Origin: Anaerolineales bacterium
GTDB taxonomy: Bacteria; Chloroflexota; Anaerolineae; Anaerolineales; Villigracilaceae
Reading direction: 5' to 3'
Assembly: GCA_016928525.1 (NCBI GenBank)
Contig: JAFGKO010000042.1
Span: 1 to 13,403 of the forward strand
DNA length: 13,403 nucleotides
Translations under genes and position numbers: made by a program
Shown: positions 1-6,823 of the stretch, piece after piece
Layout of the letters: each line of letters begins with the position of its first letter
How positions within the stretch are numbered: the stretch's first letter is position 1
The notes under the pieces: model-generated
The model's input: the letters and a program-made list of their open reading frames with translations, nothing else
The model's database searches: none
What the model was told of the DNA's origin: nothing

Positions 1-83
1 AAACCAGGACTTGGGTGTGGTCAAACGGCTTCGCAAGAAGCAGATACCCGCTCTTGCCCTGTCGAGCGCTTAAGTTATGACAG

Positions 84-3068
84 ATGTCTGATGCCAATAA
101 CTTGGTGGTCGGGGACACGAATGGCAAGCGAGACGTCTTTGCTTATGATCAGCAAACTAGACAAACAGTGCGAGTTTCGGTAGCTTCCAACGGTTCCCAA
201 GGTGACGAGGAATCGTTCAATCCATCCATATCATCCGATGGACGTTACGTTGCATTTGTTTCTGGTGCTAGCAACTTGGTAAACGGAGATACAAATGGTT
301 CGAGTGATATTTTCGTCCATGATCGACAAACAGGGCAGACTACACGAGTCTCGGTAGCTTCCGATGGAACGCAGGGAAACAGTCTTTCTGATAATCCAAC
401 GATCTCCGCCGATGGGCGCTTCATAGCATTCACTTCTAATGCCAGAAACTTAGTGAGCGGGGATACGACTGGTGATGACGTTTTTGTCCATGATCGACAA
501 ACGGGGGAGACAACACGCGTTTCGGTGGCTTCTGACGGAACAGAAGGGAACAATACTTCGTTTACATCTTTCACTCAATTCATCTCTGCCGACGGGCGCT
601 ATGTAACGTTTTGTTCCTATGCAAATAACCTGGTAGATGGAGATACTAATGGTTGGGCAGATGTTTTTGTCCATGATCGGCAAACGGGACAGACTACGCG
701 TGTTTCAGTGACTTCTGACGGCATACAAGGGGATGGAAATTCTTATGAGGCATCCATTTCAGCCGATGGACGTTACGTTGCATTTAATTCTTATGCCAGC
801 AACCTAGTGACCGGGGACACGAATGGTAAGCAAGATATTTTCGTCCATGATCGACAAACAGGGCAGACTACGCGAGTCTCGGTAACCTCCGACGGTACGC
901 AGGGGGATGATACATCTGAAAGTCCAGCGATCTCTTCTGATGGACGCTACATAACATTCTCTTCTCTTGCCAGAAACTTGGCGAGTTGGGATACGAATAA
1001 CACTTACGATGTTTTCATCCATGATCGGCAAACAGGGCAGACTAAATTAGTTTCGATAGCTTCCGATGGCACACAGGGAAACCTTGGTTCTGTAGGTTCA
1101 TCCGTTTCCTCCGACGGGCGCTATGTGACATTCGGCTCTTACTCCACCAACCTGGTAAGCGGAGATACCAATGGATATTATGATATCTTCGTTCACGAGA
1201 ATACTTTATCGGTAATATTACCCTGGACCATCATGGTATATCTCGATGGCGATAACAATCTCGATCCAAACTACTTCAATGTTTTCAATCAACTTGAAAA
1301 TGCAGCTGATAATCCTAATGTAAATGTGATAGTCGCTTGGGATCGTTCTGGAAACAATAACTCAGCTTATTACAAAGTTCAATACGACACGAATGTAAGT
1401 CAGCTAGTAAATTATGTTGAGGGAGAAGATCGTTGGGATCAAGGTGAATTGAACATGGATGAACCTACCAGCCTTAGTGACTTCATAAATTGGGCGCGCA
1501 CCAACTATCCTGCACAACATTATGCCTTGTTGATTTCAAATCATGGTACTGGTCTAAACGGTACAGCTATCGATGATACTAATGGTGGGGGTTTGATTTC
1601 TGTCAAGGGATTAGGAGATGCACTTGCTACAGCCACTTCAAATGGCAGCAACAAGCTTGATATCGTGTTTGCCGATTCGTGTCTGATGGCGATGATCGAG
1701 GATGGATATCAAATTCGCAACTATGCCAACATATATATTGCCAGTGAGAACTTACTATGGATACCAGGAAGTGGTACGCGCCCCTACTCAAGCTATGTCT
1801 CCGGTATTGCAGCCTCGACCACACCACAAGGACTTGCCACAAATATTCTAAGTGAATATGCGAGCTGGCTTGATGACACCTTTCCTGGGGAATATGGTTA
1901 TACTCTTTCTGCCATAGATCTGAACGAAATTGATCCTTTGATTACAGCAGTTAATAATTTAAGTTCAATATTACAATCGCAACTGCCAACATATTCAAAT
2001 CAAATTAGAAATGCTCGAAATGCCGCTCAGAAATTCGATTCTGTCAATCAAGGCTTGGAGTCTAATTTCATAATTGACAATTCAGATGAGTATGTGGACC
2101 TTTCTAATTTAGCATCAGAGCTAAAACAGAAAATATCCGATACCGATATTCAAAATGCCGCCCAAGATGTTACGAATGCTGTGAACACATATGTGATTGG
2201 AAATACGTCAGATTCAGGAAGCGAAGTTTATCCTAGCACGCAATTGGATCCAAATCACGTACACGGTGTCTCGATTTTCTTCCCAACAGGTGACTCTAAA
2301 CGCAGTTTTTACAATGGGCTTAATCTAGATTTTGCTTCTGATGCCGTTTGGAACCCACTACAGAGTTCTCCTTCTTTATCGGCTGCAAGCATTACAGGGT
2401 GGGGATCATTCTTGGTGGAATATGTGTCTACTATCAACCCATCTGCTCCTGATGATCCCAACCCACCTGATCTAGCAGCTCCGCTTCTCGTTGGTGAATC
2501 TTTCCCCCATACAGATACATTCGTATCAATCGCATCCCAAGATGGCCATATCTTTGAACTACTTGAAAACCGCAACACCGGCTGGCGGTTCAACACCACC
2601 AGCGCCCGTTTCTACGTTGGAGACGATCGACGCAACAGACAATATCTCTCCATCCTCTCCTTCGATACCTCCTCCCTGCCCGACGACGCGGTCATCCTCT
2701 CCGCCACTCTGAACGTCAAACGCGTGAGAACCATCGGCACGGACCCCTTCGACACCCACGGCAACCTATTAGTGGAGATCGGTTCACCCTGCTTTGGGAA
2801 CTCCTGCAAACTGGAAGCTTCCGATTTCCAGGCCAGCGCGCAGGATGTAGCCGGTCTCTTGAGCAGTTTCTCTGTGGATAACTGGCATAGCGCTGCACTT
2901 GGTGTAAATGCTTTTCTCTCCATCGATCTAACAGGTACAACCCAGTTCCGCCTGCGCTTTGAGCTGGATGACAACAACGACAGGGGTATGGATGCCATCC
3001 AATTCCTGAGCGGTAATGCTCCTGTGAATGATCGTCCACAGTTGATCATTGAGTACTATGTGCCATAG
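84..3068 (+). CDS. PD40-type propeller / clostripain-family (C11) peptidase / DNRLRE-like protein, probably 5'-truncated
   Basis: This is a 994-residue multi-domain protein, probably a cell-surface or secreted cysteine peptidase. Residues 1-370 are propeller repeats: the NLVxGDTNG motif occurs seven times, the DGRYVAF-type strand six times and DIFVHDRQTG six times, with a period of about 58 residues. Residues about 373-780 match the clostripain (C11) family. They contain WTIMVYLDGDNNLD, the catalytic His487 in LLISNHGTG and Cys533 in VFADSCLMA, so the dyad is intact. After a Pro/Asp linker, residues about 806-994 resemble a DNRLRE/CBM96-like beta-sandwich (SILSFDTSSLPDDAVILSATLNV). The ATG at 84 is the first possible start, because an in-frame TGA lies at 78-80. 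It has no convincing Shine-Dalgarno sequence, and the protein starts in mid-blade with no signal peptide. Loss of the 5' end is therefore likely, although six blades could still close. Domain calls are firm; the substrate and the true start are not known. Confidence 0.85.
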   Translation: MSDANNLVVGDTNGKRDVFAYDQQTRQTVRVSVASNGSQGDEESFNPSISSDGRYVAFVSGASNLVNGDTNGSSDIFVHDRQTGQTTRVSVASDGTQGNSLSDNPTISADGRFIAFTSNARNLVSGDTTGDDVFVHDRQTGETTRVSVASDGTEGNNTSFTSFTQFISADGRYVTFCSYANNLVDGDTNGWADVFVHDRQTGQTTRVSVTSDGIQGDGNSYEASISADGRYVAFNSYASNLVTGDTNGKQDIFVHDRQTGQTTRVSVTSDGTQGDDTSESPAISSDGRYITFSSLARNLASWDTNNTYDVFIHDRQTGQTKLVSIASDGTQGNLGSVGSSVSSDGRYVTFGSYSTNLVSGDTNGYYDIFVHENTLSVILPWTIMVYLDGDNNLDPNYFNVFNQLENAADNPNVNVIVAWDRSGNNNSAYYKVQYDTNVSQLVNYVEGEDRWDQGELNMDEPTSLSDFINWARTNYPAQHYALLISNHGTGLNGTAIDDTNGGGLISVKGLGDALATATSNGSNKLDIVFADSCLMAMIEDGYQIRNYANIYIASENLLWIPGSGTRPYSSYVSGIAASTTPQGLATNILSEYASWLDDTFPGEYGYTLSAIDLNEIDPLITAVNNLSSILQSQLPTYSNQIRNARNAAQKFDSVNQGLESNFIIDNSDEYVDLSNLASELKQKISDTDIQNAAQDVTNAVNTYVIGNTSDSGSEVYPSTQLDPNHVHGVSIFFPTGDSKRSFYNGLNLDFASDAVWNPLQSSPSLSAASITGWGSFLVEYVSTINPSAPDDPNPPDLAAPLLVGESFPHTDTFVSIASQDGHIFELLENRNTGWRFNTTSARFYVGDDRRNRQYLSILSFDTSSLPDDAVILSATLNVKRVRTIGTDPFDTHGNLLVEIGSPCFGNSCKLEASDFQASAQDVAGLLSSFSVDNWHSAALGVNAFLSIDLTGTTQFRLRFELDDNNDRGMDAIQFLSGNAPVNDRPQLIIEYYVP
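111..1195 (+). repeat. Tandem propeller-blade repeats within the peptidase gene (units of about 171-183 bp)
   Basis: The blades are repetitive at DNA level, not only in protein. The string gtccatgatcgacaaac or a one- or two-base variant occurs near 315, 486, 669, 843 and 1017. The GDTNG codons recur near 111, 285, 459, 639, 815, 986 and 1161. Similarity this high between blades suggests recent duplication or gene conversion. This is a coding repeat; there are no spacers as in a CRISPR array. Confidence 0.85.
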
Positions 3069-3088
3069 GCACATGTTTTGAAAGGATT

Positions 3089-3130
3089 ACGTACCGTAAG
3101 GGAAGTATCCCGCGGGGACTACGTGCCGTA
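3089..3130. repeat. Short direct repeat acgt(a/g)ccgta
   Basis: The 10-mers acgtaccgta (3089-3098) and acgtgccgta (3121-3130) lie 32 bases apart just after the peptidase gene. Between them is a small tccc-gcg-ggga inverted repeat. The function is unknown. It may be the remains of a dispersed intergenic repeat. Nothing else recognisable lies between the stop codon and the terminator at 3164. Confidence 0.4.
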
Positions 3131-3163
3131 GAGATTTTGATCTGAAACGTGCAATAGGCGCAA

Positions 3164-3202
3164 AAGTTAACCTGTCAGCCAAGTCTGGCAGGTTAACTTT
3201 TT
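3164..3202 (+). terminator. Rho-independent terminator after the C11 peptidase gene
   Basis: The arms 3164-3178 and 3185-3199 form a 15-bp stem with a single G-U wobble (aagttaacctg.. paired with ..caggttaactt) and a 6-nt loop. The run TTTTT at 3198-3202 follows. The position, about 95 bases past the stop of the plus-strand peptidase gene, fits its role. Confidence 0.85.
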
Positions 3203-3286
3203 ATGGAAAAAAAGTTTGTACGTTCCCCCACTCTTATCACCCGGTGTTTGTTATTTTTACATGAAAGCGTTCGGAAACTAGCGTAA

Positions 3287-3448
3287 CGGTTGTGCAATCA
3301 CGAGCAGAATCGTGAAAAGCAACAAGAAATTGAACATTACCGACTAAATAAGGATGGCGCAATCTTAAGCAACACCACCCACACCGTGCACTTCGAACAC
3401 GGTGGCGGTACCTACATCGATGTCGATGCCATCGAGATCTTGCCTTAG
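3287..3448 (+). pseudogene. Remnant of the 3' end of a secreted-protein gene
   Basis: An open frame runs from just after a TAA at 3284-3286 to TAG at 3446-3448. It has no ATG; the only start-like codon is TTG at 3290. Its last 25 or so residues read HTVHFEHGGGTYIDVDAIEILP. From memory of the family, this H-T-V-x-F-x-H...G-x-Y-x-D-V-D-A-I pattern looks like the end of a beta-sandwich domain at the C-terminus of large exported proteins, so this is probably the tail of such a gene after loss of the rest. The upstream part (HEQNREKQQEIEHYRLNKDG) is charged and unrecognised. The surrounding 3203-3286 and 3449-3470 show no gene. Confidence 0.5.
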
Positions 3449-3470
3449 CACGCAAAGTTCTTTGGGCAAA

Positions 3471-3492
3471 GCACCTGCAAAATACCAGGTGC
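3471..3492. repeat. Small inverted repeat gcacctg / caggtgc
   Basis: A perfect 7-bp inverted repeat (3471-3477 with 3486-3492) with an 8-base loop lies between the gene remnant and the bidirectional terminator. No T-run follows, so it is not itself a clear terminator. Confidence 0.5.
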
Positions 3493-3501
3493 ACTAACAC
3501 A

Positions 3502-3539
3502 AAATAAAGAGGCGACTCGTTCGAGTCGCCTCTTTATTT
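3502..3539. terminator. Bidirectional terminator at the end of the five-gene operon
   Basis: The arms 3502-3519 and 3522-3539 are a perfect 18-bp inverted repeat around tt: aaataaagaggcgactcg and its complement. The AT-rich base of the stem gives a TTTATTT tail in both directions. It lies about 48 bases past the small-subunit stop on the minus strand and about 54 bases past the plus-strand gene remnant, so it can end transcripts from both sides. Confidence 0.85.
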
Positions 3540-3586
3540 GCCAAGATATCCGCCTTGGCCATCATCTGACTTGGGACTGCGCGAAG

Positions 3587-4093
3587 TTATTCCAACTTCC
3601 CTTTCTCTCCTTGTAGCAACCGCCGGCGAGTAAATGCAATAAGACCGCCGGCATCGATGATCGCCTGGCGGGTTTCAGGCAGGGGAACGACAGCGAACGT
3701 CATGCCGCTGGTTTTGTTGATAAGCTTGTCGGGGTAGATTTCCAACTCGTCTCCCTCATCCGCCTCGATATCCGGGCAGATGACCGTTTGCAGGCCCAGG
3801 TTGATCGAATTCTGCAGGAAGATGCGCGCAAAGTGCCTCGCTACAATGACCAGATCCAATCCCTTCAAGCAGGAGGCAGCCTGTTCTCGGGAGGAACCGC
3901 AGCCGAAGTTCTTGCCAGCTACAACGAGGCTGCCCGCCGGGATTTCGCCCTTTTTCAACCGGGCGTTGAACTCAGCGTCATCTGCGAATGCGTACTGGGG
4001 TGTCTCTGTTGGCAACACGGTAGCCATGTAGCGTCCGGGATAAATGATGTCTGTAGATACGTCATCGCCCAATTTCAATACGACCTTAGCCAT
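3587..4093 (-). CDS. leuD: Isopropylmalate-isomerase-type hydro-lyase, small subunit
   Basis: This 168-residue protein is the swivel domain of a two-subunit aconitase-superfamily hydro-lyase. It pairs with the Fe-S large subunit encoded just upstream. Motifs seen are GDDVSTDIIYPGRYM at residues 9-23 and GKNFGCGSSREQA at 60-72, the latter with the Ser/Arg that bind substrate carboxylate in the family. The length is normal for the short archaeal-type LeuD. Its ATG lies one base after the large-subunit TAG, and its Shine-Dalgarno sequence aggaagg (4099-4105) lies inside the end of that gene, so the two are translationally coupled. The substrate could be isopropylmalate, citramalate/3-methylmalate, (homo)citrate or dimethylmalate. 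The neighbours argue against a plain leucine role, because no leuA is present. The symbol marks the family, not a proven function. Confidence 0.88.
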   Translation of the reverse strand: MAKVVLKLGDDVSTDIIYPGRYMATVLPTETPQYAFADDAEFNARLKKGEIPAGSLVVAGKNFGCGSSREQAASCLKGLDLVIVARHFARIFLQNSINLGLQTVICPDIEADEGDELEIYPDKLINKTSGMTFAVVPLPETRQAIIDAGGLIAFTRRRLLQGEKGKLE

Positions 4094-4094
4094 G

Positions 4095-5384
4095 CTAGCC
4101 TTCCTTTCGAGGATCGCTGATCACACCAGTCAGGGCGCTGGCGGCGGCCACCGCCGGGGAACACAGGTAGACTTCCGAGTTGGGATTGCCCATGCGGCCT
4201 TTGAAATTGCGGTTGGTGGTCGAGAGCGCCACCTCGCCATCGCCCAGCGCACCCTGATGAATACCCAGACAAGGCCCACAACCCGAGTTGGCCACGACCG
4301 CCCCAGCCTCCATTAGCGTGCTGATATAGCCCTTGGCCATGGCCTCACGGAAAATCCGCCCGGAAGCCGGGAAAACCAGCATACGCACACCTCGTGCCAC
4401 CTTCTTACCGCCGAGGATATTGGCAGCGATTTCGATGTCGTCCAGGCGACCGTTGGTACACGAGCCGATCACGATCTGCTGGACCAGCGTCCCGAGCACC
4501 TCGCCGACCGGTTTGACGTTATCGACCGTGTGCGGGCAGGCGATTTGCGGCTCCAGCTTGGAAACGTCGATCTCGATGACCTGATCGTAAACCGCGTCAG
4601 GGTCTGGACTGACAGTTGCTACCGTTTCCTGAACCCCCGCCACCTCTCTGAGATAACGCAGCGTTTCATCATCCGGCGGGACGATGCCCGCCGTCGCGCC
4701 AGCCTCGACCGCCATGTTGCAGATCGTCAATCGCCCGGAAGTGTTCATCGTTTCGATGGCCGGGCCGTGGAATTCGATCACCTTGAAGTTGGCGCCCTCG
4801 GCGGAAAGCCTGCCGATCAGGTACAGGATCAGGTCTTTCGGCAATACATGTGCGGGGAACTTGCCCGTGACCAGCACCTTGATCGTGCCGGGCACTTCCA
4901 CGTTCAATACCGTGCCCAGCGCCCAGACAGAGGCCATCTCGGTCGCGCCGATGCCAAACGCAAACGCGCCCAATGCGCCGTGGCTGGTAGTGTGGCTGTC
5001 CGTGCCGACCACGACACAGCCCGGACGGACATAGCCGTTTTCGGGCAGGATCTGGTGACAGATGCCGCCTTCATCGCCACGGATGTCATGGAGCCTGGCG
5101 ATGCCCTGTTCACGGACGAACTCGCGCACCTTCTTCTGGTTGGTGGCGGTCTTGGCGCTCTCCGCCGGGACGCGGTGGTCGAAGATGATGGCGATCTTCG
5201 ATGGATCCCAGACCCTGGCTTCCAGGCCGGTACCCTGGTAGATTTCGAGGAACTGGTTCAGCACCAGCGCCCCATTTTCATGCGACATGGCCAGGTCTAC
5301 CTTCGGCTCGACCACCTCTCCCGCCCTGACGGCGACCTGGCCGCTAGCGCGCGCCAGGATTTTTTCGACCATTGTCATGCCCAT
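4095..5384 (-). CDS. leuC: Isopropylmalate-isomerase-type hydro-lyase, large Fe-S subunit
   Basis: This 429-residue enzyme carries the [4Fe-4S] cluster and isomerises a 2-hydroxyacid to a 3-hydroxyacid by way of an unsaturated intermediate. The cluster cysteines are visible: Cys309 in IGSCTNG, then Cys369 and Cys372 in NSGCGPC. Other family motifs are VVGTDSHTTSHGALGAFAFGIGATE at about 125-149 and TTNRNFKGRMGNP at about 389-401. The length fits the archaeal-type LeuC/homoaconitase-like branch. I chose the ATG at 5384 because aaaggag stands six bases before it; a second in-frame ATG at 5378 is worse placed. The Shine-Dalgarno sequence abuts a palindromic repeat that fills the spacer to the CoA-transferase gene. 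By context, citramalate to 3-methylmalate is the favoured reaction, with citrate/isocitrate or isopropylmalate as alternatives. Confidence 0.9.
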   Translation of the reverse strand: MGMTMVEKILARASGQVAVRAGEVVEPKVDLAMSHENGALVLNQFLEIYQGTGLEARVWDPSKIAIIFDHRVPAESAKTATNQKKVREFVREQGIARLHDIRGDEGGICHQILPENGYVRPGCVVVGTDSHTTSHGALGAFAFGIGATEMASVWALGTVLNVEVPGTIKVLVTGKFPAHVLPKDLILYLIGRLSAEGANFKVIEFHGPAIETMNTSGRLTICNMAVEAGATAGIVPPDDETLRYLREVAGVQETVATVSPDPDAVYDQVIEIDVSKLEPQIACPHTVDNVKPVGEVLGTLVQQIVIGSCTNGRLDDIEIAANILGGKKVARGVRMLVFPASGRIFREAMAKGYISTLMEAGAVVANSGCGPCLGIHQGALGDGEVALSTTNRNFKGRMGNPNSEVYLCSPAVAAASALTGVISDPRKEG

Positions 5385-5390
5385 AAATCT

Positions 5391-5397
5391 CTCCTTT
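5391..5397 (-). promoter_or_regulatory. Shine-Dalgarno site of the large subunit, flush against a repeat
   Basis: The minus strand reads aaaggag, six bases before the ATG at 5384. The terminal inverted repeat of the spacer element begins at 5398, the next base. The ribosome binding site is therefore the only non-element sequence left on this side of the spacer. Confidence 0.8.
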
Positions 5398-5527
5398 TGT
5401 CATTGCGAGGAGCGAACGGAGTGAGCGACGAAGCAATCTCGGGTAATCAATAAACTATTCGTTATAGGAGATTGCTTCGGCGCCCTTCGACTTCGCTACG
5501 CTCCGCTCAGGGCTCCTCGCAATGACA
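5398..5527. repeat. 130-bp MITE-like palindromic repeat between CoA-transferase and hydro-lyase genes
   Basis: The ends tgtcattgcgaggagc (5398-5413) and gctcctcgcaatgaca (5512-5527) are perfect 16-bp inverted repeats. A second inverted pair, cgaagcaatctc (5429-5440) and gagattgcttcg (5468-5479), is nested inside. A cccttcgac...gctcaggg palindromic arm lies near 5483-5510. There is no coding capacity and no clear target duplication. From memory, the tgtcattgcgaggagc type of end is a common dispersed intergenic repeat in many bacteria. The element ends two bases from the CoA-transferase stop codon. Confidence 0.85.
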
Positions 5528-5529
5528 TA

Positions 5530-6723
5530 TCAAATAACTTGTTTCTCCTTCAACACCTTCATCTCATCTGCCGTGAAACCCAACTCGCTCAGGATCGCTT
5601 CGGTATGCTCCGAAAGGCGCGGCGGCGGGGTCGTGATCTCGGCCGGGGTCTTGGAGAACTTGGCCGTCAGGTTGAAAATCTTGACCTTGCCAACGCCGGG
5701 CGCTTCGACCTCCTCGATGACCTGGCGGTGCGCGGCTTGCACAGAAGACAACGCCGCCTCCAAGCCGAGCACGTCGCCGGAGGGAATGCCCCTGGCATTG
5801 AGAACTTCCACCCAATGGGCGGTAGTTTCCTGCGTCAGTTTGGCTTCCAGCAACGGGGTCAGGAGGCTGCGGTTGGCCTTGCGCGTATCCCGTTCCTGGA
5901 AGCGCGGGTCCGTTTTCAGTTCGGGCAGTCCCACTTTGTCGGCCAGGTCTTCCCACTGCTCCTGCTTGTTGGCGGCGATATTGATGTAGCCGTCGCTGGT
6001 CTTGAACATCCCGGAGGGCGCGGCGGTGAAGTTGTCATTGCCCAGCAATGCAGGCTGCTGGCCGCCGATCAGCAGGTTGGCCGCTACCCAGCCCATCAGC
6101 GGCATGATCGAGTCCAGCAAGGCGATGTCGATGAACTGGCCTTCGCCGCTGCGTTCGCGATGGTACAGCGCCGCCATGACGGCAAAGGCGGCGTTCATCC
6201 CGCCGACCGTGTCGCAGACCGGGAAACCGGCCCGCAACGGGTTCAGGCGCTCGTCGCCGTTGACCGCCATCACGCCTGACAAACCCTGGATGATCTGGTC
6301 GTAGGCCGGTTTGAAGGCATCTGGGCCGGTCTGGCCGAAGCCGGAGATGGCGCAGTAGATCAGCCTGGGGTTGAGCTGGCTCAGTTCTGCGTACGAAAAG
6401 CCCAGGCGGGCCATCACGCCGGGACGGAAGTTTTCCACCAGCACATCGGCGCTCTCGGCCAGCTTGCGGAAGATTTCCTTGCCTGCCTCGGCCTTCAGGT
6501 TGAGCGTCAGGGATTTTTTATTGGCGTTCTGGGCCAGGAAACTGGTGCCCATCAACTCCTGGTTGTATCTGGGTACGTTGCCCAGCTTGCGGGCCAGGTC
6601 ACCGCCGTCCGGGTTTTCGATCTTGATCACTTCTGCGCCCAGCAGCGAGAGATGCAGCGTGGCGAACGGCCCGGAAAGCACGTTGGTCATGTCCAAAACA
6701 CGGATTCCTTCGAGCAACTTCAT
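5530..6723 (-). CDS. Class III (CaiB/BaiF family) CoA-transferase
   Basis: This 397-residue cytoplasmic enzyme moves CoA between carboxylic acids through an aspartyl-CoA mixed anhydride. Family features are LLEGIRVLDMTNVLSGPFAT at 3-22, LGAEVIKIENPDGGD at 28-42, LVENFRPGVMARLG at 95-108, ISGFGQTGP at 126-134 and AGFPVCD at 165-171. Asp171 lies where formyl-CoA transferase has its catalytic Asp169. Length and architecture are complete. The ATG at 6723 has ggag about nine bases upstream. The gene sits between a CoA lyase and a hydro-lyase, which suggests it activates or releases the hydroxyacid they share. The known model is the succinyl-CoA:D-citramalate CoA-transferase of Chloroflexus, which works beside an HMG-CoA-lyase-like citramalyl-CoA lyase. 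Other acids cannot be excluded. Confidence 0.88.
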   Translation of the reverse strand: MKLLEGIRVLDMTNVLSGPFATLHLSLLGAEVIKIENPDGGDLARKLGNVPRYNQELMGTSFLAQNANKKSLTLNLKAEAGKEIFRKLAESADVLVENFRPGVMARLGFSYAELSQLNPRLIYCAISGFGQTGPDAFKPAYDQIIQGLSGVMAVNGDERLNPLRAGFPVCDTVGGMNAAFAVMAALYHRERSGEGQFIDIALLDSIMPLMGWVAANLLIGGQQPALLGNDNFTAAPSGMFKTSDGYINIAANKQEQWEDLADKVGLPELKTDPRFQERDTRKANRSLLTPLLEAKLTQETTAHWVEVLNARGIPSGDVLGLEAALSSVQAAHRQVIEEVEAPGVGKVKIFNLTAKFSKTPAEITTPPPRLSEHTEAILSELGFTADEMKVLKEKQVI

Positions 6724-6760
6724 ACACTATCTCCTGTTCCAGGCAAGCCAGTAATCAAAC

Positions 6761-6813
6761 AGGATGGACAGGATGAACAAGATAAAAACCATCCTGCCTA
6801 TCCTGTCCATCTT
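6761..6813. repeat. Palindromic aggatggacaggat-type repeat between lyase and CoA-transferase genes
   Basis: gatggacaggat (6763-6774) and atcctgtccatc (6800-6811) form a perfect 12-bp stem. The middle (gaacaagat-aaaaac-catcctgcct) pairs imperfectly. From memory, aggatggacaggat-type strings recur as dispersed repeats in many bacterial genomes. It lies in the 100-bp spacer, 11 bases past the lyase stop, and leaves the CoA-transferase Shine-Dalgarno sequence free. Confidence 0.75.
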
Positions 6814-6823
6814 GCGAAGAACT

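Noticed and set aside
2..74. 23-codon open frame at the left edge ending in TAA
   Set aside because: It could be the tail of an upstream gene, but it is too short to identify and open frames of this length occur by chance.
84..1195. CRISPR-like periodic repeats
   Set aside because: The period of about 175 bases is in frame, fully coding and matches propeller blades. There are no unique spacers.
3237..3500. 87-residue minus-strand frame in the gap before the operon terminator
   Set aside because: It has a Cys/Arg/His-rich composition and no motif or Shine-Dalgarno sequence, and it lies opposite the better-supported gene remnant.
3587..5384. A standard leucine biosynthesis operon
   Set aside because: No 2-isopropylmalate synthase or ilv gene is present, while a CoA lyase and a CoA-transferase are part of the same operon. 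A role in leucine synthesis is not excluded but is not supported by the layout.
4530..5453. 307-residue plus-strand open frame opposite the hydro-lyase large subunit
   Set aside because: It is a shadow of the minus-strand gene, which carries all aconitase-superfamily motifs, and it runs into the palindromic repeat.
5539..6279. 246-residue plus-strand open frame opposite the CoA-transferase
   Set aside because: It is an antisense shadow with no recognisable motif.
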